DNA of 64,000 nt from Peromyscus leucopus (lineage: Eukaryota; Chordata; Mammalia; Rodentia; Cricetidae): assembly GCF_004664715.2 (NCBI RefSeq), contig NC_051063.1, positions 67,729,518 to 67,793,517 on the forward strand, in the 5' to 3' direction. A program made the translations under genes and the position numbers. Below, one piece after another: positions 23,121 through 33,802 of this stretch; within the stretch, counting starts at the first letter, position 1; each line of letters opens with the position of its first letter. Below the pieces are notes generated by a model that did no database searches, was not told the DNA's origin, and saw only the letters and a program-made list of their open reading frames with translations.

Positions 23121-23689
23121 GGGGCTGAAAATGAAGAAAAAGAAAGCAAAATGGGGGTGGGCTGGGAGCCAGGAACCAGATCTCTGGACAAGATGAGAAA
23201 AATGCTATGTCCCCACTTTGTCTGGGCAGACCACTTGCTGGCTAGTGAGAGTGCCATGGAGAAAAAGGGGGGAAGGGGTGATTTCTAAGGTCATATCAAG
23301 ATACTTTGGGGAGGATGGTGCTACAGCTCCCTATGGCTTCAGCCATGTTTAGCCCTCCAGAGCCCATGGTGGTGTTTGCCCTGTGGTAAGTGTGGGAAGT
23401 AGAGTCATCATTACAAAGCATTGGTGTCTTTTTCATGAAGACTGGTTCTGTTCTGCTGGTAGTGAGTTCTCACTCTCTAGGGATGGTGTCAGTGACTTCA
23501 AGGATGGACTGTTAGAAACTAAAGTCACTCCTCAGTTTTGTCTCTTCTTGCACACAAGCTCACGTACCCTTCTGCTTTCTGCCGTGTTATGAACCACACG
23601 GAACCATTACCAGACACAGCTGCCCAATACTAGACTTCTACTGAAAATAGTCTCTGTCTTTCAGAAGTTACTTGGGGTATTTTGTTCCA

Positions 23690-23850
23690 GGCCCAGAAGA
23701 TGAAGATAGTATTTTAATCACTTGGGACAACTTCCACATTATAAATCTAGAATTTATCAATTGCTTATTAGCAGAGATGAGTGATGCTTTGATACCATGG
23801 TCATGTTAATTAAACTCAATTAGAAACTGGTGGTTTGAGTTTGAATGGAA
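23690..23850. other. possible conserved non-coding block
   Basis: TATTTTAATCACTTGGGAC, ATTTATCAATTGCTTATTAG and CATGTTAATTAAACTCAATT: dense ATTA/TTAATTAA words in repeat-free sequence. Confidence 0.3.
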
Positions 23851-24979
23851 AGATTGGCAGCTACTCCTGATGAAAGCGAATCCATTCCTAGAAGAGAATG
23901 ATTGGCTCCACAGAGCACCAGCTCCCTCCCACCACACCCGTGGGACCACATGAGTGCTTATATCTTCTTCGGCTCCAACCCAGAGATGTTGTGTGAGGAT
24001 ACCTCATTCTACCTCCCCCCTCCAAGGGGCAGCTCCTGGGCTGTGGGCAGCTGCAGGAGTCTCTCTCATTAGAGCTCAGGCACCAACAATTTGAGGTTTG
24101 TTGAAAACGATTTTTCTCTGATGTCTGCATTTTGAAGTCCTTGTGAAGACCGGAGGAACCCCCTTGAGGTGCTACTTAAGCTGTGAAATCATTTGCTTTG
24201 GGGAATCTTATTTCATTTATTCATCTTTCAAAACTGAATTGCTGGAATCCAGAGGTGGTAACAGTTGAACATAAAGTGTTTTGTAAAGACTTTTGTCTGA
24301 AACTTAGAAACCTGAATTAAAACAAAACAAAACCATATGTTAAAAAAAAATAAAAGCGTAGAGGAGCCAGCCACCTTTTAAGAGCTTAAGTCAGTCTCAT
24401 GGTACTGTTAGAAATTGTCTTCCCTTCAGCTCAGCAAGGCTTGATCCCTAAGAAGATGCCTTCTATCCAGGGTAAAACTGTAAAGTGTCTTTAGGACAGG
24501 AAAGGCTTAGGAATTCTTTTGGGACATTCCCTTGGGTTTAGGATATCCTATAAGTTTGATGTTTGTTAAAAACAGTGACCGTGGGGCTTGATGTTTACAG
24601 CACATATTCTTGGTCATTTCTGGACGTTGAGAGTGCTTAAACTGCACCCCAGTTCTAGCCCTAGACAAGTTTCAGCCCCCCCCTCACAACCTTGCACTTA
24701 GCTAGTTGAGTTTATTGCAGAAGACAGCAACTTACCAGAACTAAACTTCCCAAATTAAAGCTGGTGAAGCAAATGCTACTGAGTGATGTGGAGAATGAAC
24801 TGTAATTTGTAGCTCTGTTATTTGCGAGCATTGCTGGTGCCGTACTTGAAGTGTGGAGGCTGTACAGTCGCCTTCCACATTGGCTTGCTAAGAATGGAGG
24901 CTTTTAGTATCCTGTGGAAGTGCTCTGAGGAGCTCTCGTGACTTATTTGAAAGCTTTCACAGTCAATGGGTAGTCAATG

Positions 24980-25450
24980 TGCAAAATAAGAAAAGATGAA
25001 GTCTGAGGGCTGGAAGCAGATGAGCATGGTTCGGGAAGAGATTTAAACCATATGAGTGCAGCCCCATAGACAGAGATTATAATTTTTCATTCAAAATGTA
25101 GGCAGACGGCAGGCAAGATGTAATCAGTCTTATAGCTCTGCCGCATGGTGTAAGCATATTAGAAAGTCTCTGTGATGGTAATCACGAAGTGAACTTGAAA
25201 CCACCCCTAATTAAACTGTCTGCATCCCCCAGCATCTTCCCATAATGATGTCAAACCATGTAGCAATTAGCCTCACCTCTATGGATATAAACACTGTTTG
25301 TAAATCATATAAACTTAACCTGGCTTGCTTATTGAAAATCTCCTAAAAAGGAATTAATTAGCTGTGTATGTTTTGGAATGGGAATTTATGGGATCATTTT
25401 GGAATCTTTCACTGAAGTCAAATTAATTTTTTTCCCTGAGACTCATCAAA
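24980..25450. promoter_or_regulatory. candidate conserved enhancer block
   Basis: Repeat-free DNA with CCTAATTAAACTGTCTGC (25,206), GCAATTAGCCTCACC (25,263), GGAATTAATTAGCTG (25,350), TGTAATCAGTC (25,119) and a few CpGs (GCAGACGGCAGG; AATCACGAAGTG). Clustered homeodomain-type words over about 450 bp resemble long-range developmental enhancers. Confidence 0.4.
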
Positions 25451-26039
25451 CTGGATCTCTTTTAGAGAGGATGGCCAAGGAAGATGGAGCCCAGTTTTCT
25501 TCATTTTCATTTCACTTCTGCAGAGAGTACTGAAGTGTGGGATTCTATTGAGTTAACCCCATTGAAGATGTGTTTCTTGGGGAAGGTAAGCACCAGCTGA
25601 AGTCTGCATACTTTCTGGTGTGTTTCAGGTTCGCCAGAATACAAAGTTTGGCCACAGCAAAAACCTCTCCCTAGCCATGTGCTGTCTCAAAAAGGCATCA
25701 GTCCCAAGCTGTGTAGCCACAACCTGGGATGGGTTACCAGTCACCGGGTAAGAGGCCAATTCCAGACAAAGAAACCAAACAACCACAGCAAATACTCCAC
25801 TGCTTTAACTCAGCCGTTTCACCCCTCTGCTTACAGGGAGCACAAAAGAAAGGCAAGCCAAGTTCACAGTCCAGGCTGCAAACAAACCTTTGTTGTGGTT
25901 TTCTCCCTGGAACCTGGGCTCTTGGTGGCCGGTGGCTTACCTGAACATCAGCCACATAGCACATTTATGGTTATTGTGTTTTACAGGTTGATAGATTTTT
26001 ATATTCTGTCCAAGTCAGGATCTTACACCACCTGGTTTA

Positions 26040-26420
26040 TTATTTAGTAATTTACAGTGCAGCCAGGCATGCTTGGCTTAATGTAGGATAAACTTATAAA
26101 TCTATTGTTCCTCCGGTTGCCAGGGTTGTGTGAAATGAACTACAGAGAGGCGTCCATACATTGCAGCTCTGCCTTTTTTCTTCTTTGATAGGGAAGCAGG
26201 CAATAGATAACTCAGTGACAGTGGCATCCCCGGGGACAGCAGAATGTGAGAGCAACACTACGTCAGCTTAGTCGGTCATTATTGCATGAGCCGTGAACCA
26301 TTAATGGACTGCTACGCCCAGCTCAATCTGTGTCCGATTATGGCTCTTGGCACTAAAAGTGTTATCTAATAGCCAACTTTGCTTCCTCACTACTGTCTTA
26401 CTCGTTTCGCTGAAAGAAAT
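26040..26420. promoter_or_regulatory. candidate conserved enhancer block
   Basis: ACTACGTCAGCTTAGTCGG (26,258), CATTATTGCATGAGCCGTG (26,277), the self-complementary CCATTAATGG (26,298-26,307), CTGCTACGCCCAGC and GTGTCCGATTATGGC. Six or so CpGs survive in about 150 bp of otherwise AT-rich, repeat-free DNA, which suggests constraint. Confidence 0.4.
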
Positions 26421-27222
26421 GTGCACAGGTATGTATTAATAGGGGCGTTCATTGGGAAAAGACGAGATCTTGGCTGCCCCCACCCCCATTTCTGGAAACA
26501 ATGTGTGTTGATGTTGCCTGGGCTGATCTGACAGGAGAGGAGGCATTCTTTCTCAGGTGCTTCTGGGCCTCATAGACACAGAGCCAAGTGTGGTAAATAC
26601 AGCAGCAGCGCCAGAATTCGCGTGTTGTGGGGCTTCTCTGCAAGGAAGAACTAGTCTGGATGAGAGGAAGGAGAAAACGAGGAAGAATCAATCCTTTACT
26701 TTCACCCTAACTCTTCACACAGGAACAGCAACTCACTTTGAGATCCTGAGAGTAAAGCTTGCCTTTCTTGACATAATACCAAAAACAACGAATGTGCAGT
26801 GTACTGTATAATTTCTGTTGCTTGTAACATAGGAAAGCATTTGCTTATATGTGGCTTCAGATCTTTAAAAAATAATTTTGGGGGAGAAGACTATACGGAA
26901 TTCTTAGCTTTTTTAGTTCTCCTGGTAAGAATTTTATTTTACATATTTGGGGTCTCTTCAAGGACTAAAGTTTCCTCAGCTTCCTCCTTTCTAAAGTGTG
27001 AGCCTATTTGCCCCAGTGAACCTTCCCAAGTGGAATTACTGAACGGAATTCCAACATTCCCCAGGAAGGATATCTGTGCAGGTGGATTCTGACTGTGACC
27101 ATAGCTGCCCATCCCTGCAGGCGGCTGAGCCAACCATTGTTGAACATTCTCTGTGATGTCCAGAAGCAGAAAGGTCTGGAACAATGCTAGCCAGATAGGC
27201 AGAATGCTGGGGAGCAGGGCTG

Positions 27223-27588
27223 ATGGCAGAGGGAGACAAGATGAGCAGCAAGGAGGCAGCCGGTCTGGCCTCGGGCCTGGGCCAGCTGCTGCAGCCGCCC
27301 CTTAACACTCAGCTGGAGTATGCCAAGGAGGGGGAACCCAGGCACCACATCTGGCTTGTCACCCCATCTGGCTTGCCACAGTCATCACTTCCCAGCAGCA
27401 GAGCAGCAGCAGCAGCAGCAGCAGCAGCCGCAGCAGCAGCAGCAGCAGACGAGGCTACTGAAAGAAAGCCTGATTTGAGCCTGCTGAGAACCCTGAGTGC
27501 ACCGGATGTGCCTGAGAGAGCTGCCAGCGAGGGCCTTTGTGCTAACTGCACAATGCAGTGGCCCCCATTCGATAAAGCACTTACATAA
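27223..27588 (+). other. open frame over a CAG repeat (poly-alanine), coding status doubtful
   Basis: A 121-codon frame from ATG at 27,223. Residues about 61-75 are uninterrupted alanine, encoded by GCA/GCC, and an acidic-basic stretch (DEATERKPD) follows. The rest has no domain, signal peptide or family I know. The minus strand is open through the same tract. Such frames arise easily over CAG repeats, which are open in several frames. It could be an unannotated exon, a pseudogene or chance; I favour chance. Confidence 0.2.
27393..27448. repeat. (CAG)n trinucleotide repeat
   Basis: About 18 CAG units with two interruptions (AGAG near 27,401 and CCG near 27,429). Interrupted CAG tracts of this size are fairly stable. 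The minus strand reads CTG. Confidence 0.95.
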
Positions 27589-28015
27589 CGAAGTTAAGTA
27601 GCGAGTTACTACCCAGACCCCCCCAATCCAGATGCAGTTCCTCTTTCCTGAGCACGCATGTGCACATACGTGCATGTTCATATGTAAGGGTGCACAGCCC
27701 CTGCCAAGGCACACAGACACTGACCAGGACAGCCCAGTCCACACACTTCTACACAGGCCTATAACCCAGCTCAGTTTCTCTGGCTCTTCAGAGCCTTTCG
27801 GCTTGGCCACGGTTTGAGTTTAGCAAAGGGAACCACACACAGTATCATGAAAATGTCACAGGCCTTTCTAACCCCAAACTCCTTTTTCTCCCTGGATTTT
27901 ATTTGGGTACCACTTAAACAAAACATGGGCCACAATGCCTGAGAGTGACAATTCCTCCTTGGGTTTCTTACAAAGAAGTTTCTCCAGTCATCATGGCTCA
28001 TCATACAAGCGAGCA
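27589..28015. other. unique non-coding stretch
   Basis: No gene or transposon recognised. Confidence 0.5.
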
Positions 28016-28165
28016 TGAGTCAGGCCTCAGCATGTAATCACACCTGTAATCCCAATGTCTGGGAGACCGAGGCTGGAGGATTTTTATGAGCGTGCACTCA
28101 GCCTGTGCCACAGAGTGAGACCCTGTGTCAAAAGGCAAAACAAAAATCAGAAAACAAAATACACG
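28016..28165 (+). mobile_element. B1-type SINE, old
   Basis: CCTGTAATCCCAATGTCTGG, GAGACCGAGGCTGGAGGAT, CACAGAGTGAGACCCTGTGTC and an A-rich tail (AAAACAAAAATCAGAAAAC). It looks more like a proto-B1 than a young B1. Confidence 0.7.
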
Positions 28166-28259
28166 TTAAAAACAATGATAAGCACAAGTAAGCATATCAT
28201 TTGGAATTACCTCATTGGAAACTGTAATCTGTTTTATTATCAGATGAAATAAAATTTAA

Positions 28260-29010
28260 GGGTAAAATGTTGTTCCTAGGAATGAAAGCTAATTTGAATT
28301 GGAGCACTTAAAAAAATTCTCAGAAGAGATAAGACAGAACCAATACCTACACACTTCAATGACTGAAATTTAAAAACTGACAGTTCTGTGTGTTGACAAA
28401 GACAAGGAACAACTGGAAAGGTCATTCATTACCAGTGGAAATGTAAAACAGGCACAACCACACTACAAAACAATGTGGCAATGATTCACCAGGTTACATA
28501 CATAACCCAGTAATGCTATTCTTTGTTATTAACCCTCCAGATGAAATCATACAGCTGTGCAAGCAACCTATATACAGCATTCACAGAAGAACTATTTATA
28601 TTTGTCCCCCAATTACATTAAAAGAATCCCAAAATAACCAACAGCACTAGAAACCGTGAAGAGGTAAATGGATAAATAAATTCCTAGCATTTGTACACCA
28701 GGAATATTACTCAGCTATATAAAGAAAGATATTGTTCAAACAATACAGAGGACAGATCTCAAAAACCTTACAATAAGTCACAGAAGCCAGACACCACAGA
28801 AAGAATGTACATTTTATATGAAATCATTTACCTGCAATCCTAGGAAAGTAAAGTCCACCAGACAGTAGGTAAGAAGCTGCTAGGAACAGGGTGAGAGAGA
28901 GTGTAAAAAGGCATGGGGGAACTTTGGGGGCCTACGGTAATGTAGAGATAGTTATGTGGCTACATAAAACTGCTCAAACATACCCAATGCCACAGTGCAG
29001 ACAGGATCAT
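28260..29010 (+). mobile_element. ancient L1 (L1M-type), ORF2 end and 3' UTR
   Basis: Sense-strand landmarks of an old mammalian L1 appear in order: AATGTGGCAATGATTCACC, ATACATAACCCAGTAATGC, ATTACTCAGCTATATAAAG, CACAGAAGCCAGACACC, TTTTATATGAAATCATTTAC and AAGAAGCTGCTAGGAACAGG. Many stops; no function. It is one of only two plus-strand L1 stretches in the window. Confidence 0.7.
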
Positions 29011-29229
29011 GCCATTGTAGACCAGTTATCCTCCAGTGGAGCTGGAAGCAGAAATGGAGCGAGTCAAACCCACCCTTTATAAAGCTTGATACAAAAGACC
29101 GTGTGCCCTGGGGGGACCAACAGAGTGCCAACAGCACAGCTATGGCACCAAATAAAGTTGAATGACAGAGCAGGGGCAAGAGGAAATGTTTATGATTATT
29201 ACTTGTTGATTTTCTTCGTTTTCAAAGTA
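29011..29229. other. unassigned non-coding DNA
   Basis: May be more of the L1 3' UTR; no clear landmark. Confidence 0.3.
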
Positions 29230-29390
29230 CTCTTGTGGTAGTTAATGCCTATAATCCTAACAGGTGGGAAGCTGATGCAAGGGGGTTGCTCTGAGTTTGA
29301 GGCTAACCTGGGCTTTATCGTGGGTTATAGACTATCCTAAGCTGTAGAATGAGATCCTGACTCAAATCAAACTACCACCTTAAAAAGAGT
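29230..29390 (+). mobile_element. B1-type SINE, old
   Basis: GTGGTAGTTAATGCCTATAATCC, GGGAAGCTGATGCAAGG, GAGTTTGAGGCTAACCTGGG and GAATGAGATCCTGACTCAAA in B1 order. Confidence 0.7.
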
Positions 29391-29739
29391 ATTCATTAAG
29401 AATTGAAATCAGGAGGTGATCGATCAGAGAAGGTTTCCCCCATGAAAAGCAACAGCTAGTAAGAAAATAGCTACAGTGGTAGCTAGCACCCCTTAAATAG
29501 CCAGTCATTCCCTTGCTCTCCAGAGTGCTTGGCATTTTTAATCAAGATACATTTAATACACTAAATGGTGCCTTATTTAAAGGGCAAAGTTTGGTCAGCT
29601 CTGATTCACTGAGTCATCGGAAGTAATGGAGCATCCTCACAAACTCCTGTGTTTCTTTTCTCTTCCTTTCTCCTGGGGACAGCCACCTGCTCCCAGGCTA
29701 CCAGCAGTCAGCTTTTAGCTGTTAGACACCATTTGCATC
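29391..29739. other. unassigned non-coding DNA
   Basis: No gene or transposon recognised. Confidence 0.4.
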
Positions 29740-30020
29740 ATTACAATTTCACATAACCAGGGTCCTATCACGCTCTTGTGTTGCTGGCTTCCTTTGCAGC
29801 ATGGTTTTTTGATGTTCATCTCTGTTGGGTGTACACCCTATTGTTTGAACAGTTTACGATTTGTGATTGATGAGTACGATTCTATTAGGTATTGCTGCAG
29901 TTGTTCACCCATTCACTTAGAATTGAAATTTTGGGTTGTTTCACATTCTCACAGTTATAAATAAGTAGCTGGGACTCATGATGCATACATATTATATGGA
30001 TAGCTGCCTACTTCTGGAAA
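29740..30020 (-). mobile_element. probable ancient L1 fragment, antisense
   Basis: TGTTGGGTGTACACCCTATTG, TTCACCCATTCACTTAGAATT, GAAATTTTGGGTTGTTTC and ATTCTCACAGTTATAAATAAG parallel the antisense 3' end of L1 ORF2 (the 'tccattcac...gggttgtttcca...tatgaataa' part). Short and diverged. Confidence 0.5.
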
Positions 30021-30024
30021 TTAT

Positions 30025-30402
30025 TTGTCTTAGAGTTTCTATTGTTGTGAAGCGATGCCATGAGCACATCAACTCTTGTAAAGGAAAACATTTAATTAGG
30101 GGTTGGCTTACAGTGTAGAGGTTTAGTTCATTGTCATCATGGCAAAAAACATGGCAGCACTCAGGTAGACATGGTGCTAGAGGAGCTGGGAGTTCTACAT
30201 CTGGATCTGAAGGCAGCAGTTAGAGAGTGCCACACTGGGCCTCACTTGAGCATTTGAGACCTCAAAGCCCCCCCCCCCAACACATTTCCTCCAACAAGGC
30301 CACACCTACTCCAAGAAGACCAAGAAGGCCACACCTTCTAATAGTGACACTCCCTATGGGCCTATGGGGGGCACTTTTTTTTCAAACCACCACACTTTTT
30401 AA
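30025..30402 (+). mobile_element. rodent medium-reiteration repeat
   Basis: GAGTTTCTATTGTTGTGAAG, AAAGGAAAACATTTAATTAG, GGCTTACAGTGTAGAGGTTT, CCTCCAACAAGGCCACACCT and ATAGTGACACTCCCTATGGG are typical of a very common rodent repeat. I am not sure of its Repbase name. The CAAGAAGACCAAGAAGGCCACACC part carries a short internal duplication. Confidence 0.7.
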
Positions 30403-30420
30403 GAGTGGACTGGCTTAGTC

Positions 30421-31338
30421 ACATGGTAGGCGTCAGTTAAACTTCTTTTTTAAAATTAATTAGTTAATTAATTTTACATCCCAACTGCAGCTTCCCCTTC
30501 CTCTTCTCTTCCCAATTCCCCCCTCGACTTCTTCATCCACTCTTCCTCTGTTTCTGTTCAGAAATGGGCAGGCCTCCCATGGATCTCAACAAAGCTTGAC
30601 ATATCAGTTGTAGTAAGACTAACCTTGCCTTGTAATAAGGGCTGGGCAAGGTGACCCAGTAGGAAGAAAAGGGCCCAAAAGCAGGCACCAGAGTCAGAGA
30701 CAGTCCCTGCTCCTACTGTTAGGAGTCCCATAAGAAGACCAAGCTACTCAGCTGCCACATATATGTACAGGGCCTAGGTCAGTCCTATGCAAGCTCCCTA
30801 GTTGTCAGCTCAATCTCTGTGAGCTGCTATGAGCCCAGGTTAGTTGATTATGTGGGTTTGCTTGTGATGTCCTTGACCTTTCTGGCTCCTACAATCCTTC
30901 CTCCCTCTCTTCAGCAGGATTCCTTGAGCTCGGCCTAATTTTTGACTGAGTTTCTGCATCTCTTTCTACGAGTTGCTGGATGAAGCCTCTCTAATGACTG
31001 TTGGGCTAGGCACCAATCTATGAGTTTAGCAGAATATTATTAGGCATCATTACATTGACATTTTTTCTCCAATCTTGTTTGGTTCTATTCTAGGTCTCTG
31101 GGCCATCCCAGCCTCTGGGTCCTGGCACTCCAGGCAGTGTCAGGGGTGGGCTCACTCTCAGGGCATGGATGTCAAGCTGGACCTGTCACTGGTTGGTCGC
31201 TCTCACAATCTCTGTGCTACCCTTATGCCAGCACATCCCATGGACAGGACAGACTGTAGGTCAAAGGTCATGTGGCTGGGTTGGTGTCTTGCCTGGTCAC
31301 AAAAGATGACTACATACCCGAGATTGCTAGGAGTCTTA
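30421..31338 (-). mobile_element. rodent L1 3' UTR, antisense
   Basis: The minus strand carries the rodent L1 3' UTR: TGACCTAGGCCCTGTACATA, GCTTGGTCTTCTTATGGGAC, AGCAGGGACTGTCTCTGACTC, GGGAGGCCTGCCCATTTCTG and finally GGTTGGGATGTAAAATTAAT. Its 3' end lies at the left, near 30,450. The same part occurs at 63,290-64,000. Sense-strand L1 begins at 31,339, so the two abut head to head. Confidence 0.75.
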
Positions 31339-31463
31339 GTTATCCTGTACATTTATTACAATGAAGCATCACTGAGCTGTTAAAAACAATGGCATCATGA
31401 AATTTGAAGGCAAATGGATGAAACTAGAAAAAAATCATACTGAGTGAGGTAACCCAGACCCAG
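31339..31463 (+). mobile_element. rodent L1, end of ORF2 region
   Basis: GAGCTGTTAAAAACAATGGC, ATCATGAAATTTGAAGGCAAATG, GAAACTAGAAAAAAATCATAC, TGAGTGAGGTAACCCAGACCC: the well-known 3' end of rodent L1 ORF2, in sense. It breaks off at CCCAG (31,463) and resumes at AAAGACAAACATGG (31,613). Confidence 0.8.
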
Positions 31464-31611
31464 AGGGCCTAGGTCAGTCTTATGCAAGCTCCCTGGTTGT
31501 CAGTTCAATCTCTGTGAGCTCCTATGAATCCAGGTTTGTTGATTATGTGGGTTTGCTTGTGATGTCCTTGACCCTTCTGGCTCCTACAATCCTTCCTCTC
31601 TTCAGCAGGAT
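31464..31611 (-). repeat. displaced L1 3' UTR segment, second copy
   Basis: 148 bp matching 30,769-30,920 in the same orientation, with 8 substitutions and one 4-base deletion by my count (about 95% identity). It interrupts sense L1 exactly between CCCAGACCCAG and AAAGACAAACATGG, which are contiguous in normal L1. The left junction shares CAG(A)GGG with the source copy. Confidence 0.8.
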
Positions 31612-31612
31612 G

Positions 31613-31631
31613 AAAGACAAACATGGTACAT
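31613..31631 (+). mobile_element. rodent L1, continuation
   Basis: AAAGACAAACATGGTACAT continues L1 from 31,463. It is then split by an LTR, and the last six bases (GTACAT) look like the left target duplication. Confidence 0.7.
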
Positions 31632-31938
31632 TGTAGTCAGACTTTCCTTTGGAACGCCAGCTCACAAATAACAACACGGAGAGTTATTATTAATTATGAA
31701 AGATCGGCCTTAGCTTAGGCTTGTTCTCAGTTACCTCACCTCTGTATTGTATGTCCAACTTCTTCCATGTCTCACTGGTGTCTCTCTGCCTCGCTTCTTC
31801 CCAGAGTTCTCTCTCTGCCCGGAAGTTTAGCCTATACTCTCCTGCCTAGTGATTGACTGTTCAGCTTTTTATTAAACCAATCAGAAGTCACTTTAGGCAG
31901 AGACCCATCTTTACAGTGTACATAAATGTTCTGAAACA
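31632..31938 (-). mobile_element. solo LTR, rodent ERV2-type, inserted in L1
   Basis: 307 bp from TG to CA, with imperfect 6-bp flanks (GTACAT at 31,626-31,631; GTATGT at 31,939-31,944). On the minus strand it reads CTGCCTAAAGTGACTTCTGATTGG, then TTAATAAAAAGCTGAACAG and CACTAGGCAGGAGAGTATAGG, the pattern of several rodent ERVK LTRs (GATTGG, then AATAAA, then GGCAGGA). It is a different family from the LTRs at 20.5 and 49.3 kb. Confidence 0.7.
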
Positions 31939-32245
31939 GTATGTACTCAGTTATCAGTGGCTATTAGCTGTAAAGGATAACCACGCTACAATCCACAGAT
32001 CCAGCAAGGCTGGGTAACAAGGATGGCCTAAGGAGTACACTCCAGTCTCCCTGAGAAGGAAAAACAGAAGAGATTTCATGGGTGGACTGGGGGTGGGTGG
32101 GAATGGGAACATGAAGGATCAAGTGGGGTGGGATGGGGGGATGAGAGTAGTGAAAGAGCCCACTGTGAATGGGGGACATTTCAAGGTCAGGTAGAAACCT
32201 GGTGCAAGGGAAACTCCCAGGAATCTACAAGGATGACCCCAGCAA
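31939..32245 (+). mobile_element. rodent L1 3' UTR, sense
   Basis: TATGTACTCAGTTATCAGTGG, CTATTAGCTGTAAAGGATAACC and CAATCCACAGATCCAGC continue L1 from 31,631. Then come the G-rich GGTGGACTGGGGGTGGGTGG and GGGGTGGGATGGGGGGATG parts. It ends before the CT run. Confidence 0.75.
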
Positions 32246-32248
32246 AAC

Positions 32249-32249
<1 letters not shown>

Positions 32250-32317
<68 letters not shown>

Positions 32318-32362
32318 AGATTTAGTTTATTTTTCAGTGTGTGTGTGTGTGTGTGTGTGTGT
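32250..32362. repeat. (CT)n and (GT)n microsatellites
   Basis: About 31 CT copies (one CTTT interruption) at 32,250-32,312. After a short TTTAAAGATTTAGTTTATTTT spacer a GT run follows (32,337-32,362), which is the tail of the next B4. Confidence 0.95.
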
Positions 32363-32643
32363 ACATGTGTGTTTTCCTAGAGAGGGAAGACAGAGGATGA
32401 TATCAGGTATCCTCAATGTCTTCTTGCCTTATGGATTGATGCAAGGTCTTACAGTTAAGCCCAGATCTCACTGATTTAGCTGATCTCTCTAGATAGCTTG
32501 CTTTTAGGATCCCATCCCCTCCTCCTCCAGTATGTGTGGAGGTGGTTGCAAGACAAACTGTATGTGGGTGCTGGGGAGCTGAAATCCAGCCCTCACACTT
32601 GTGTGGCCAGTAAGTTAAATGGCTAAGCCATGACCCCAGCCTG
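32337..32643 (-). mobile_element. B4 SINE, antisense, diverged
   Basis: GT tail, GCAAGGTCTTACAGTTAAGC, CCAGATCTCACTGATTTAGC, GTGGGTGCTGGGGAGCTGAA and TTAAATGGCTAAGCCATGAC, the complement of a B4 tail, body and head in order. Confidence 0.7.
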
Positions 32644-33525
32644 GAGTTTTGTGGCATAACTTGCATTTTGAAAATAAATTGCCATGTGGACCATCTTTTC
32701 ATGTGCATATTTCTCGTGTATCTTTGGTGAAGCATAACTTCAAATCTTTTCCTTAGTTTTAAAACTTGATTTTTTTTTCCTGATTGCATGTTGTTGTTGT
32801 TGAGACAAGATCTCTCTATACAGTCTAGTTTGGGATCTTTCTTTTCCGGTCTCCTGAATTTAAATTTTCACATAAGGTCTTTTTTTCCAGTTTGAGTCGA
32901 TTTCTTTGTGTGGTACAAGATTGGAAGAGAATACTTTGCATGAGCGCAGTGGGACTCCTAAGAATGTCTTGACTCCACAGGCCATCTTGTACTTGTATGC
33001 TAAGCTGATTTTCCATGCATGAGTGGATCTGCCCCAGACTCTTCCGTGAGTCTACTTGTTCACTCCTCAGCTGATTCCACATGACCAGGAGGATTGCAGT
33101 TTTGACTACCTCTTTAATTAATCCCTAGTCCTCCGGATTTGCTGAGTGTCCAGTTGCTCTAGTCACTGGGTCCTTTTCATGTCTATACATTTTTTTTTTT
33201 TTTTTTTTGCATTTTCTTTTCATTACAGTAGCCCATGATGTATTTGCTTGGGTCTGTGTTGACTCTGTAGATTCAACTTGGAGACAATGGATCCTGGGAG
33301 AACATGGTATCTTCTGAGTCATGGATGCATTCTGTCTCTGATTATTTAGTTTTGTTTGTTTGTTTGTTTCTCTCGGCAATGATTTTTGGTTGTCAAAGTT
33401 CAGATCCTGCACATCTTTTTCTGATTCACCCCTAACTATTTCATATCCCTCAATGCTACTGTAAATGGCACTAATGTTTTTCATTTTAAAACCTGAATTT
33501 TAATAGGTGGTAGATAGAAATATAA
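32644..33525 (-). mobile_element. ancient L1 ORF2, antisense
   Basis: Antisense L1M landmarks in order: CTTTTCATGTGCATATTTC, TATCTTTGGTGAAG, TTTGAGTCGATTTC, TTGACTCTGTAGATTCAACTTGG, AATTTCATATC-type region and GCTACTGTAAATGGCACTAATG. A B1-like piece (GTTGAGACAAGATCTCTCTATACAG, 32,796-32,820) and a T-run (33,188-33,209) interrupt it. It continues after the nested B4/B1 at 34,075. Confidence 0.7.
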
Positions 33526-33534
33526 TTGATTACG

Positions 33535-33802
33535 TGTGTATATATCTATGCACGCAAGTATGTGTGTGTGTGCATGTTCACGTGTATGGATGTGCTCGCC
33601 TCTGCATGCATGTGTGGATGCCAGTTGTCTGCTTTGAGTAACTTCTATTGGTTGCTATCTTACTTTCTGAGATGGGCTGTACCACTGAACCTGGAGCTTG
33701 CCCCTTTGATTAGCCTGGCTGACTAACTACTGAGACCACAGACTGCCTGCAATGTCCCCATCCACCAGTTCTGTCATTATAGGTGGATACTGCCACCTGG
33801 CT
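33535..33802 (-). mobile_element. B4 SINE, antisense, left part
   Basis: GTGTGTGTGTGCATGTTCACG tail, GGATGCCAGTTGTCTGC, ACCACTGAACCTGGAGCTTG and GGTGGATACTGCCACCTGGC. It is split by a younger B1 and resumes at 33,980. Confidence 0.7.

Larger units (their letters stand above)
22028..27219. other. long repeat-poor non-coding stretch
   Basis: About 5.2 kb with no SINE or LINE I can place. It holds a CA/CATA-rich run at 22,981-23,120 and three candidate conserved blocks listed separately. A 14-base word CTAAGACCAAGG is tandemly repeated at about 22,460. Confidence 0.55.
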
